Shown here: piece by piece, positions 12,424-24,268 of the stretch
Numbering within the stretch: the stretch's first letter is position 1
Layout of the letters: every line of letters begins with the position of its first letter
NCBI GenBank assembly: GCA_015039315.1
Contig: WIDE01000085.1
Coordinates: forward strand, 62,001-126,000
Length of the DNA stretch: 64,000 nt
Source: Clavulina sp. PMI_390
Lineage: Eukaryota > Basidiomycota > Agaricomycetes > Cantharellales > Hydnaceae
Direction: 5' to 3'
Translations under genes and position numbers: made by a program
Notes under the pieces: model-generated
Seen by the model: only the letters and a program-made list of their open reading frames with translations
Database searches by the model: none
What the model was told of the DNA's origin: nothing

Positions 12424-13438
12424 GTCGATCGATGAAGAGGCGACTGGAAGAACTAGTGCTTGTTGTGGATGGATGAGACTGTTGATGAGGCTGGAAGGAG
12501 TCCGAAGGGATGCTTTTTATCCTTGGTGTCGGCCATGGTGGCCGGACGCTGGAGGCCCAGTCTGGTGGAGGCAGAGGGCGATGAGCAAGCCCACAATGTC
12601 ATCGTCAAAAGCAAATGTGCACCAGTGCGCATATGAAAGCTTGTTGATGTGCACAACGCCGCCGGGCGTTAGTCCCTTAATTGAGTTTGACCTGCGACAA
12701 ATGAACAAGCCAAGCTTAGGAGGAGGCCTCCACCCCGAGACTGAATTGAACCATGCCACATAGGTACCATACCTCCATTGCATGGTCCCGATGCACTCCT
12801 TCTCGATGAATCAGCTGTAAAGAAGTATGTCGGTGCGTCTATTTCAGAGTGTAGCTGAAGGTGGAGGCAAGCGTCGAGGTCGACCGATTGACTAAGGCCG
12901 AGACTCTTCAGGCAAAGTGGAGGCCATCGACGTCGGGCATGAACACCCCTCCATAACTTGGTCCAAAATTAGGCAGCGCGGGGTCCCTTGCGCTCATGGA
13001 GGAGGAGGGTCGTGAGAGTTCCACCATCAGCAGGGGAGGATCGCCCAACGTCATCAAGCCAGCGTCCAAAGCATCATCACACCTCGGCCTCACTGATAAG
13101 ATGAGATGGGTTTGCAAAGGATCGAAGGCATATTTGGGCCAGCGTCTATTATATAGACTATTTTATAGCGCGAAAGGTAGTTGGAATGATGCACGAATCG
13201 GCGCTAAGTTTGTTGGGGGCGGCAGGGGATGGTTCGACAGCGTGAGAAACTTTCGCCACTGCATCACGTGCTTCTTCACATATCTGGCTCATCTCCTGTG
13301 GTGCACGTTGCCGGCTCTAGGAGACTTCGTTAACATGAGCTGACTTCAAGACTTTTTATTTCATTCTCAAACTCTTGCTAAGAGACGTCCCATATGGAAC
13401 ATGACTGGATATTTCTGGGGCAATGCGTCAGAGCAAGG
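12424..13438. other. Intergenic, no gene recognised
   Basis: About 1 kb between KR-1 and P450 copy 5. It would hold the KR-1 promoter and the 3' end of P450 copy 5. The open frames here have no recognisable content. Confidence 0.6.
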
Positions 13439-15937
13439 TTATGTGGTAGCCGCCGGCTTCATTGAAAGCCAGATTCCGCCTCGACTGTATAGAGTTATTC
13501 CTGTCGCCGGCCATATCTTCTCCGTTGCTTGCCTCGGGTGCTTCGAGGTTTCCCAGTCTTGTGGAGGGAGAGATCCTGCAGGCGCATCTTCCCGCTGGCG
13601 CAGCTGGAACGACTCGAAGGCTTGCAGAATACGAACGGTTACTGGGATAAGTGGAAATTGATTAGCAGAAAGATGACAGGGGAACTACAGCGAAGAATGG
13701 TGTAGAAGACCTAGAGAGACTTACAGAAGCTAGCCTGATTGTACGCAAAGTTCTGAACGCACAGAGTCAATTAGTCCACACATCGAGTGAATTAAGAAAC
13801 CAATGAATAATGGGCGCACCTGGCCAAGACATATCCTCGGGCCTGCATTGAAAGGAATAAACCTGAAAGGATCTGCCGTGATTTCTGCCAAGCTCGCTTT
13901 CTCCAACCACCGCTCTGGGCGGAATTCTGCAGCATCGTCTCCCCATAGATCTTTCCTCGTTTGCATGAGAAGTGGGGAGTATCTCATTAGTGTCTCGGCG
14001 TGGGGGATGTAGAACCTTTTAGGAGAACCGTCTGGGAGTCGCTCGGAAGTGTGAAGCACCACCGGGCATGAAGTGAAGCGTATGTTGTAGGGGACAGGAG
14101 GAAAAATCCGCAAAGTCTCATTGAGACAGGCACGTACTAAAGAGAGCACAAATAAGAGAACGGAACCGACGCGGCCGCGAGTTGAAAATCAATTGTTATT
14201 CATCACCACATAGAGGCCATCACATCAGGGACATACAGTATTTGAGCCCGCGTATATCTTCATACGTAGGCGACCCTGCAGGGACGTGGGCCATAATTTC
14301 CTCTCGCAGTTTCTGCAGCCTGGACGGATCTATCGCAAGGGCGTAGAAAAGGAAGCTAAGCATGCTGGCAGTTGTGTCGCGGCTTGCTAGGAGGATGTTC
14401 ACCAGCTGAAAGGGTCGCATATAAGTATAAGAATTTGACAGCCATTGTGGGAGCACGACAGAGAGAAGGGCATGACTTACCTCGTCACGAACGAGCTTCA
14501 CGTCCTCAGTACTTTCGGCAATATGTTCTATCAAGCTGCCTTCTTCTACATCCAGTTTCCCACAAGCTGGATCTCTCTTCCTTCTCGCATCTTTCGCCTT
14601 GAGAGCACGCTCGATCAAAGGACTGAGCCAAGAGGAAATGACCTCGTTTGGCTCCTCCGCTGAACTCTTTGACCATTCCCACAGCGGCCATAACGGTCCC
14701 CGTAACGGACGAGGTGAAATGGCGACTTGCATGTTTTCGAATGCATCCACGAATTCCGTGTAGGCGGTGCTTTGAGTGTGAGGTACAGATGAGCCCTTGG
14801 GACTAAGGGTGGCTTTCCCTGGATGGGGAAGGGGTGCATCGAGAGTGTCGAAATCTGGGACACCAAATAGAAATTCGCCTGGAACATTAGCCAAATGAAT
14901 TAGCATATTCACTAGTGAGGCGGGAGTTGGGGCGAGAATCACGGATACCAACCGGCAGCATCCATAGTGAAGCGACCAAATAGATCTTGGATGTCGACGG
15001 ATTCGCCAGTCTCGGCCCTCTTTCGAAGGATTTCGACGAACTTGTTGCTGAACTTTTCAAAATGTTCATAATCTGTGATACGTTCACGGGCTAATGAAAC
15101 CGCCGTCAAGGAGAGGCAATGTCAACTATATCATCGCCGCCAAGAAGCTAGGAGGTCAATGTGTGCGCACCGAAGAAAGGACGCGTAAGAGCCCGATGGG
15201 CTTTCCATTGAGCACCGTCGCTGTTGAAGATCCCGCCACCAAATAAGTCATCTAATCTATCCCCGCACATGTATGGCACCAGGACGATCCACGTTACGAA
15301 AGAAACCAGCATGGAGCACATTGACGGGGTCAGAGTAGCATGTAAGTACACGAATGGGTGTAGATAGATAATGAACTCACATAAGCTTCCCTGGTACTCC
15401 ACCGGTTTTGGTGAACTCATCAACTCCAGTGGCAAGCATTTGCTTCATCACTAAGTGATCCCTCGTGAGTATTTGATCCTGCCAAAGTATCCGCAAATTG
15501 ATGGTGTTAACACCACCCATGCGATCGAACAGATAAATCATATCAGACTCCGAATAGCTCGTTTCCTGTGCCTTTGCTGCCCTAGGAGTGGAGCTGCCTA
15601 TCAGTGGGGACACACGAGATAACTGGGGAAGGATGACACACAGGAAGAGAACATCAATATTGCCTAGCCACTTTCCCTTGACTTCTGGGACGAGCTCCAA
15701 CCCTAGCTTCTTCGCCTGTCGCTTCGCCATCAAGTAGTCATACTGGACTCTCACCGTCCAATAAAAGGGGGTCGCCAATAAGTAAAGGATCATGTGGTAG
15801 AGCCATGACACTTTGTGAAGGGCAAGACGTTGCGATACGAGGGCGGCAATAACCAAGGGTGGGATGAAGAAATTGAGAAAGAGATTGACGACATAACGTT
15901 GAGGGTTTGTTCTAGATGAGGGGATGATATAATACAT
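13439..15937 (-). CDS. Cytochrome P450 monooxygenase, copy 5
   Basis: A full-length member of the tandem array. The ATG at 15935-15937 starts MYYIIPSSRTNPQRYVVN and is followed by the hydrophobic anchor. Exon 1 ends with donor GTGTGT in place of the GTATGT or GTACGC seen in other copies. I-helix LLASRDTTASMLSFLFYAL; NETLRIFPPVPYN; FRPERWLEK; heme loop FNAGPRICLGQ. The last exon ends RGGIWLSMKPAATT with TAA at 13439-13441. Exons read open and in phase. The intergenic region upstream carries the TCCACGCCTC element and a relic of a KR 3' exon, so copy 5 appears to derive from the same ancestral KR-P450 unit as copies 4 and 6. Confidence 0.88.
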
Positions 15938-16144
15938 GGCCGCAGTCTGCGAGGTTTTTGGGGAGGAATATGAGGGTTGCCTGTGACCACTTGAACTTCA
16001 GATACCTAGGATATTTCCGTATGATCGTCTGATGCAAAAATCCACAGGGGGGGGACGATAACACGACTTCGTGATCTCGGCAGGGGGCCAGAACGGGTTG
16101 GGTATTTATAAAGGGATCTTGATAGTGGTGGGGCTCTGGAGGGA

Positions 16145-16154
16145 TCCACGCCTC
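16145..16154. promoter_or_regulatory. TCCACGCCTC element upstream of P450 copy 5
   Basis: Identical to the right arm of the inverted repeat at 10733-10756, 208 bp upstream of the start codon. It is followed by CTTGAGAAC, also present near the copies at 10747 and 21129. A TATAAAT-like sequence lies nearby (about 16103-16112, minus strand). Confidence 0.45.
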
Positions 16155-16589
16155 CAACTTGAGAACCTCATAAAGTAAGGGAAGTCGTTCACAGGGCGAG
16201 CGTCCTTGCTGTGTCATTTGCATAACCGATAAGTGGTAACGATTCGAGTGAATAAAGTGTACCTCGTGGCTGAGGCTTTTAGCATTGGAGGCTGGGAACG
16301 GCGGATCTGGTAGCTGGGAGTGAGACTCAGCCAAACTCGAGGAGGATGCGCGAGAGTGTTGGGTGAAGAATCGCTAGCAGTGGAAAGATTCACCAACCCA
16401 CAGTGCATCGAGCCGCCCATTTTAGGGTTGAACTTTGTTCGATCCGGAAACACTCTACTGAATCATGGATGATGTGAATCGCGGAATGACAGAATGAGTG
16501 AGCAAGCAGGCTGCCTAGCTTGCTTACAGAGGATATAATGCTTGGAATCTGGTAAGGTAGTATCAGAAGGTGTTAGGGAAGCTTTGGCT

Positions 16590-16700
16590 CAGCTGCTATT
16601 CGTGTCAACTGCGACGACTTCGGGCTCCAGGCCTGGAAACTCAAGGGCCCATGGCTAGTGTGAGGGCGAACATTGCAAATATAGGCATGGATTACTCCTG
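16590..16700 (-). pseudogene. Relic of a KR 3' exon
   Basis: About 100 bp align by eye with the last exon of KR-1. Shared strings include AGCTG-TAT, GGCTCCAGGC-TGG-AACTC, GTGTGAG, GAACATTG and AGGCATG. No flanking KR exons remain. This looks like the leftover of a KR gene that once lay upstream of P450 copy 5, as KR-1 does upstream of copy 4. Confidence 0.6.
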
Positions 16701-18414
16701 GAAATATTTCAAATACTGCTAGCCTTCTTCAGCAGGTCGTCTGGAAAGCGATCATCGAAGGTCAGCTTCCCTTCTCACAGTTGGAGCCAGAGTCGTGCTT
16801 ACAGGCACCATACGCGCTCTGAAGCGCCCTTGAAACGCGAAGTCGCCTGTTACTTTCTTCCTCTACTAGAAGGCGGCTGTGGCCCGCCGTCATACAATGA
16901 AGAGAAAAGAACGATACGGAAAGGATACTTTTGGAGGCTCTGCGACGCCGTAAAAGATGATCCCATACTGAATATAAACTAATCATGTGCGCAGTCATCA
17001 AGGGCGCTCTGCCCACAATGAAGACGATAGAATCCATCCCTGTATTGAAAGAGATGGACTTCACGCACTTTGTATGGGCATCCTATTTTCGGGCCGCTGC
17101 GCGGCCTTCATGGGGATGGGGATAGTCCATTCTTCAGTACATGGTACTCCAACAGACAAAAGGTCTCTTGTGAGGGAGAATCGGGAGAAAATACGATTGA
17201 AATGCCCACATATAAGTAGATGCCACGCAGAAATGACGCCTTGAGGCGCCCTAAAGGCACATGGTCAATCTTCTAAATTGCAAAAGCTCACTTCAATGTA
17301 CTTCAGCAGCTGCAGAGCCATGTAATAGTGCGCAAAAGTTCACAGACATATATTCGCACTCACTCAAACTGCTTGAACGCATAGATGTAAGAAAGGTAGT
17401 GTGGTGTGGGTAGTTGAGTTTTGTAGCAAATAACGCCGATGAAGCATCCCTGTAAAGCCGAAACAGTATGATCTTTAGTTGGATGCAGACAATGATAAGC
17501 CTCGTGCCAAATGTCATTGGGATATGAGGTATAGCTGAACGCATTGCGTGGTGTCACCCTTCGGGCAGTAGTACTGCTGGCCGGTGCACGGCCGCCATGA
17601 ACATAACGACATTGATTTATTGAGCGCATTTTCTGGCGCAACATTAGGTTGCAGGAGGTAGTAGTTCGCTTCAGAGGTTATATGTATAGAGAGTATGGCG
17701 AGGTGCAGTATGTACAGGAAGGATTGTGTTGCGTGGCACCGATCAGCGCGTGTTTCTCGTTGCATTGCATGATAGAGCGTATTGTGCTGTCAAATGTAGC
17801 GCCTGTGCGTTCAGGAAGGCAGGGGGCAGCCCGGGTGCTTGGAGTGCTTGGGGCGAAGAGCGAAGAGCGAAGAGCGAAAGAGGAAAGACCGTAGGTCCGT
17901 AGGTAGCGCAACATGATGAGCAAAAGAGCATCAGAGCATGCAAAGGTTGCAAGGTATGATTATTTTTGTGATAAATGGCATGCGTCGTAGCGAAAAGCGC
18001 TGCATGTTGTAAGAATGGGACGAAAGCTCGACGTGGCGCGATGTGGGAGGGAAAATCAAATTCGCATTGAAGCGCCGCGCTTCGGGGCGGCCCGCATCCG
18101 GACCGGGACATTCTTGTAATTATAATACTTATAGATACTTATAGACGATGAGTACTTACCAATGTGACTTGGCAACCACGCACCCTGCTCTCGAAGCAAA
18201 GCAGTATCCCACGGCCTTCAGCATCAACTATCGTCCTTCGCCATGAGAGTGCGAAGAAGCATTCAATTATCTAGATGCTTATTGCGGCTTCAACAAGGTT
18301 GGTTAAGGGACTGGACGAGGCAAGATATACATGTTTGTCTAGCCTTGCAATAGTCACAATCTACTCAAATCCGTAAACTTGGAAAGTTACCTACTTGCGG
18401 GGCTCAAACCAAAG
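16701..18414. other. Intergenic, no gene recognised
   Basis: About 1.7 kb of apparently non-coding DNA. Several overlapping open frames exist on both strands, but none has start, splice or motif support. It contains a short tandem repeat at 17854-17880 and a doubled ATACTTATAG at 18125-18144. Confidence 0.5.
17854..17880. repeat. Short tandem repeat (CGAAGAG)3 plus a partial unit
   Basis: Three exact copies of the 7-mer CGAAGAG at 17854-17874, followed by CGAAAG. A minor microsatellite with no obvious role. Confidence 0.8.
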
Positions 18415-20923
18415 CTACACAGTCGTCGCCACCTTCATGGACATCCAAATTCCGCCCCGACTGTATAGTGTCACTGCTGCTGCTGGCCATATCTGTTCTA
18501 CTGCCTGTCTGTGACACGTCACCTTTTTCCAGTCCTCGGGAGGGAGACAGCCAGCTGGCGCATCTTCGCGTTGGCGTAGCTGGAACGAGTTGAACGTTTG
18601 GAGTATGCGGACAGTTACTGAAGAAACTTCATTGGTTAGTATGCGAGGAAAGCAAGCAGGTTCAGTGCAGATAAGGAAAAGACACCGACAGAAGCTAGCC
18701 TCATTATATGCAAAGTTCTGAGAGATAGAGAGTCCCAAGTCAACCAACACTCCTGGAAGATATGTCCTCGTACGAAACAAGGTGAACAAAACAGGAAGAC
18801 TTCACGCACCTGTCCAAGGCAGATCCTCGGTCCCGCATTAAACGGAAGGAATCTAAACGGGTCTGCTGTGATTTCGGCTAGGGTCTCTTTCTCCAGCCAC
18901 CTCTCCGGGCGGAACTCTCCAGCATCGTGCCCCCACAGGTCTTTCCTCGTCTGCATGAGAAGCGGTGTGTACCGTACCAGCGTCTCCTCATATGGAATGT
19001 AGTATCTTTTAGCGGTGCCGTCTGAGTGTGACTCAGCGGTGTGAAGCACGATTGGGCCCGAAGTGAACCGTATGTTATATGGGACGGGAGGAAAGATTCG
19101 AAGAGTCTCGTTGAGACAAGCACGTACTAGTCCACAAAGAAAGCAAAGAATATAATTGAGCATAAGTTCGGAGTCGATAATCTCAATCGGTAGGTTGAGT
19201 TTGAGGAAAACGTACAGTATTTGAGCCCTCGTACATCGTCGTACGTCGGCGATCCGCATGGAACATGAGATAGGATCTCTGTCCGAAGTTTCTCTAGCCT
19301 GACCGGATCGAGAGCGAGGAGGTAAAAGAGGAAGCTAAGTAGGCTAGCAGTTGTGTCGCGGCTCGCCAGAAGGATGTTGATCAGCTGGAGGAATCACAAC
19401 CAAGGAATAAGAGTTTAAGCCCGTCGGAGAGAATAAAAGGACTGGGAAAGCACCTACTTCGTCACGAACTAGCTTCACGTCCTCGGTGCTTTCCGCAATA
19501 TGCTCCAGCAAGCTTCCTTCCTCCAATTCTAACTTAGCACGACATTCACCTGCTTTCTTCCTCTTCTCCTTCGCATCTAACACGCGTCGGATTAAAGGTC
19601 CTAGCCAGGCGGACACAACCTTGTTATGTTCCTCTGCTAGATTCTTTGACCACTCCCACAAGGGCCACAAGACGCCACGGAACGGACGAGGGGCGATTGC
19701 AATTTGAATCCTTTCAAAGGCGCTGAGAAATTTGGTGTAAACGTTGCTCTGCGCGTCGGACACAGCAGAACCTTTAGGGGTCAGCGTGGCTTTCCCTGGA
19801 CGAGGAAGTGGTAAATCCAAAGTGTTGAAATCTGAGACCCCGAACAAGAATTCTCCTACAAGTCAGCCAAATCAGCCAGTACTCAATCCATGAGGCAGCA
19901 TTTTGAAAAGGGAAGGAGAGAACTTAAATACCAACCAGCAGCATCAGTAGTGAAGCGTCCAAAGAGGTCTTGCATGTCGACAGATTCGCCAGCCTCTACC
20001 CTTTTGCGAAGAATCTCGACGACCTTATTGCTAAACCTATCGAAATGCTCATAATCAGCAATGCGTTCACGAGCTAGTCGGGAGAGGATAGACAATATCC
20101 AACGTCAATTGATTCTGCTGTGACAAAGCTAGGAGACCAATCAATGCGCACCGAAGAAGGGGCGTGTGAGAGCACGATGCGCTTTCCATTGAGCGCCATC
20201 GGTATTGAAGATCCCGTCTCCAAACAAGTCATTCAATCTATCCTCACACAATTTGTGGCGCGAGGAAAATACAGATCACGTAATATCCATCACGCCACAG
20301 ATTAGAGATATAGAAGAGCGTGTGGGCAGGCCACTAAGAGGAGAGGGATAATGAGCTCACACAAGCTTTCCGGCAACTCCTCCGGCCCTCAGAAACCCGT
20401 CGAATCCTGTAGCAAGCATCTGCTTCATCACCAAGTGGTCCCTCGTGATGATTTGGTCTTGCCAAAGCACCCGCAGGTTGATGGTATCGACGCCATCACC
20501 CATGCGATCGAACAGATAAAGCATATCAGAGTCGGAATAACTCGTTGTCTGAGCTTTCGCCGCTCTATATTGTGATTGTTTAACCGGTGTTTGCTTGGAT
20601 AGTAGGACTCATGGAGTCAGGACGTACTCGATAAGAACATCCAGGTTGCCTGGCCATTTGCCCTTCACTTCGGGAACGAGTTCGAGCCCGAGCCTCTTTG
20701 CTTCTCTCTTTGCCGCGATGTAGTCGTATTGGACTTTAATAGTCCAATATGTGGGGGCCGCCGAGACATAGATCATGATATGGTAGATCAATGACACATT
20801 ACGAAGGCTCAGACGTTGAGAGATGATGGCAGCAATGACAAGAGGGGGGATGAAGAAGTTGAGAAAGAGGTTGATAACATAGCGCTGAGGATTGGTTCTG
20901 GACGAAGGAATGATGTAGTACAT
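18415..20923 (-). CDS. Cytochrome P450 monooxygenase, copy 6
   Basis: The last full-length P450 of the array. The start is ATG 20921-20923 (MYYIIPSSRTNPQRYVIN); the codon before it is GTG, so an earlier start is not supported. Anchor in the first 60 residues; VKGKWPGNLDVLIEY at the end of exon 1; ARERIADYEHFDRFSNKVVE; LLASRDTT-type I-helix near 19330-19385; NETLRIFPPVPYN; FRPERWLEKE; heme loop FNAGPRICLGQ. The C-terminus is GGIWMSMKVATTV with TAG at 18415-18417. All exons appear intact. A decayed KR pseudogene lies upstream on the same strand, matching the KR-1/copy 4 arrangement. Confidence 0.88.
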
Positions 20924-21128
20924 CACTGGAATGGACGAGATTTTTTGGAGGAACTTGATCTGTAGTCGGGGCCACTTGACTTTCAGATACCCGATTCTAT
21001 AGTTTTTCGACGAAGGAGACCAGGGGTAGAGGAGACCGATGAGACCACTTGCTACTGATAACTAGGGACTGGGGAGGAGCTCCAAGACCTATGGATGCCA
21101 TTTTTATCATGGTGGGGCTTTGACGGCA

Positions 21129-21138
21129 TCCACGCCTC
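21129..21138. promoter_or_regulatory. TCCACGCCTC element upstream of P450 copy 6
   Basis: Exact copy of the element upstream of copies 4 and 5, 206 bp before the ATG, followed by CTTGAGAAAC as in copy 4. Confidence 0.45.
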
Positions 21139-21719
21139 TGGTTTCCGGCTTGAGAAACTCGTGCAGGAGAATGCACGGTATTCACAGGGCGATCGTCCTT
21201 GTTGTGCTATTTGCGTAGGTGATGAGCGGCAATCGTTTGAGAGAAGAGCACTGCTCCTTGTGATTGAGGCTTGTCCGTGTTTGGGGCTTAGAAACGCAAA
21301 TCTTGAGGCTGAAAACAGAGTCCAGCCGACTCTAAGGAGGAGGATTTTCAATTGTAAAGTGTATGGCACCTCGTAATGGAATGATTCCCCGACCCACAGA
21401 ACGTCGAGCTACCGCAATACCTATTTGAACTTTGTTCAAGCTGTCAGTGGCGCCCCTCCTGGAAACAGATGGAAATGCAGAATGTTAGTGAGACCAAAGA
21501 ATCGTATTATTCCAAGACTTACTGATGGAGGCGTGCTGTAACTAGAGATCTGATAAATAGCCAACAGATGCCCTGGAGGAAGAGGCCGTGTCAGTGTTGA
21601 CGGTCGCCGCTAGCAATCGACCTGAGAGCATCTGGTGCCAAGCGTTGCGATTCTCGCATGCTTAACAAGTAGGCTAATTTTATTCAATGAATCGTATATA
21701 GAAAGAAATTAGCACGTTT

Positions 21720-22783
21720 GTTTACGGATAGCGAGAACGCGAACGAGGGAATGAAATCTACCCATAGATAATTTCGGTGCTCCACCGCGCACTCAGCATG
21801 AGGAGCCTTTCCCACCCGCCTTTCCAAAGGGAGTATCTGTAAATGTGCTGTGGCCGAAGTCTACACATGCACCATTCCACCAAAGCAGCATCCCACACAC
21901 TCTCCGGCGTTAGCGCCTCCTCTGTCTTGATGGCATCGAGGGGAGCCTGGTGGCTTGTTTGCGGCGTCTCTGGTGATAACGCAAAGTGGAAGATGGGGCC
22001 AAAGAGATAGGACGGGTTCATCAACATGAGGTCCCTCAGAATAGTGTCCTCGTGCTGGCGACAAAGTCCCATGCGCCCTGCTCGGCGAACGTTTTGATTG
22101 TAGTGTTGGCCAGTCTGCCCAATGCATTCGATCTATCCGCTCCCAAACCGCGAATTTCTTATCAATCTATCCGTTCTTGGAAGAATTTGATGTCCTAGTC
22201 TGAGGGGTTGAGGCGGAGTGTAGCAATAGTAGACGACTCAACAAAGACGGCCCTCATAGTTGAGCTAAGAAGAAACCAAAATGAGAAGTGAATGTAACAA
22301 CGCACCCCAGCTTAAGCATGATGTCGAAAGTTTGGTGATGTCATCCACTCAGGGTCTCGCCTCGTCGGAGAGTCACTTATTGACATGCGAAAAGAAGGGA
22401 CAGTTAGATATCGTACCAGGTGGCATCAGCATTTTTGGAGTTGTTGGAGTAAATAACACTTACCTCAGGAGGCTGGTATTGCGGAGGACGCCTTCGAAAG
22501 TCATATCCTTGAAGATCTCATCAAAAGTGTGGGGTTTCCGATGTCCTCGGTGATTATTCAGAAGAGGTTGGTAGCACTGAATATGTCGTCGAAATCGTGT
22601 CCGAAAAATAAACCTGAGGGCTTGTAATCAGTCTGAGCATCCAGGGAGTCATTCTGGTGATTTCTAACTTACCAGGTCCAACGGCTATGTATCATCTATC
22701 AAAGAGGGGATAGATGATGGTGCTGGTGATACATCAGGAATGACCAGTAATAGCAACCTGGCTGGTGCTGCCATGGAAGGCAT
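21720..22783 (-). pseudogene. Decayed KR reductase pseudogene
   Basis: A paralogue of KR-1 with multiple lesions. An ATG at 22781-22783 with MPSMAAPA matches the KR-1 start, but the TGASGF nucleotide loop that follows is lost. The central part still reads NPSYLFGPIFHFALSPET and DAIKTEEALTPESV, close to KR-1. After TPESV the matching CCFGGMVHV lies in a different frame, so there is at least one frameshift. The YxxxK segment is not readable. The frame around 21760 (RWSTEIIYG) equals the end of exon 4, and I could not find the last exon beyond it. It is probably non-functional. Confidence 0.75.
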
Positions 22784-24036
22784 GCTCGCTGCTGGATGGT
22801 GGCTTTCTTAGGAGTAGAGGCTCAGTGCAGATTGAATGAGCTGCTGATGGGTTAGGAGGTTAGCATGGGGTTATATTTGCCCCAATACTGGCCAGAACTG
22901 CTAGAGAGTGTCAGCCAGCTTTGTGGAGGTATGTGGTGACAACCCCCTTATCATCAAATCATCGGAGAGGTAGAGTGGGTTGCAAGCTTCGCAGAGCGTC
23001 TTGATGTACCTGATTCGCAATGTGCTCGGTAAGCCGTCCACTCAGGTTTGAGCTTATCGATGAATGACCGAAGCTGAGTTTCCGCTTTGACGACGAAATA
23101 AACCTGGCTGCGTTGTCACCTCCCCATCGATTTCCAACGATATCTCAACAGGGTTACAATTAAGTCTCTCTTAGATCATTTCTTCATGTATACCTCTACA
23201 TGGCTGGCACGGAGTTGGCTGAGAATGGAGGTGGTGTCTATGGTTGAGGATCTGACTGGGAACCGGCATGGGGATATTGGCTTCAACTTGGCCATGAACG
23301 TCCGTAGAAAAGCTGCACTGCAACTTGGACAACGAATTAATTGTTACATTTTAGAGGGAATTTGGTGGTAATCCCGTCAAGGAAGTATTGTTTGTAACCA
23401 GACTGTTGGTGTAGATAGAAATCGTCAGAAAACCACCTAGCCGCCAGCTCGACTAGATTCATGACAAGATCATAGCGCCATTCATCATCAATCACCGGCT
23501 TCACGAAGAGACTTTCAACGGTATACAGGCAATAAGCGCTTGGGAGGAAGGAGGTCAAGACATCCTGGTTGCGGGAAATAACGGTTTGAGGAGTGTGAGA
23601 AAATCTACAACAATCACGTGCTCCCAGCTGAGTTGCCGCCATCGCACGAACAATGGAGAGCATCGTCATCAGTGCCGCCAGCACGACAATACTTGAAGTT
23701 GGACAACTCAAATGAACTATATTTTCACGCCCATAAATGAAGCTCAGCTACCGCGTGTCTTGGTAGCTCCAGGCTCAAGTTCTCTCCAGCATGCAACTAA
23801 ATCTAGCGACATCACGAGCAACTCGAAAGAGCAGCACTTTTTCACATTTTGCTACGCGCTCTCCCGCTGCACTCCTGTGCGGGTATTAGAGATTATACCC
23901 AGCTTGAGATCCGAACGTTTGCAATCCCACCAGGGCTACGGCATATCGTTTGCTTGAATGAGACACATTGAAAGTTTCCCAATGGGCCCGGTGTCCTAGG
24001 ACGTGTGCCTGCGTGGTGCGTGCAGGTACACTTTAT

Positions 24037-24081
24037 CGATAGTCCACGGTGACGATCGTATCAGTCACCGAAGAACTATCG
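24037..24081. promoter_or_regulatory. Nested inverted repeat upstream of ALDH-1
   Basis: Outer arms CGATAGT (24037-24043) and ACTATCG (24075-24081) enclose inner arms CGGTGAC (24047-24053) and GTCACCG (24064-24070) around a 10-bp centre. It lies about 60 bp upstream of the TATA box, where an upstream activating or repressing site would be expected. It could also fold as a cruciform. Confidence 0.5.
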
Positions 24082-24138
24082 GTCTCTTAGCGGGAGGGGG
24101 TGGTTGAGGTGGGTTGTCTACCTCTCACCTCCTGCTGC

Positions 24139-24146
24139 TATATAAG
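24139..24146 (+). promoter_or_regulatory. TATA box of ALDH-1
   Basis: TATATAAG about 125 bp before the ATG. The CT-rich stretch that follows is typical of a fungal 5' leader. Confidence 0.6.
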
Positions 24147-24268
24147 CGTTCGTGCGCGGAGCTTTCAAGCCTCACATCTTCATCCGCCCCCTTACTTTGC
24201 GCTTTGCGTCTTGCACCTTTCATTCCGCCTTTCATTCGCCCATCGGATCGGACACTAATTTCGCTGCG

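Larger units (their letters stand above)
22784..24268. other. Intergenic between P450/KR block and ALDH block
   Basis: About 1.5 kb with no supported gene. A 110-residue open frame on the minus strand (ATG at 23669, end 23337) has no recognisable domain. The right end holds the ALDH-1 promoter with a nested inverted repeat and a TATA box, described separately. Confidence 0.5.

Noticed and set aside
17293..18111. Overlapping minus-strand open frames upstream of P450 copy 5
   Set aside because: Composition and lack of paralogues, motifs or good splice sites do not support a gene.
23337..23669. 110-residue minus-strand open frame (possible small secreted protein)
   Set aside because: The hydrophobic-looking start mostly precedes the first ATG, and no domain or splice support was seen.
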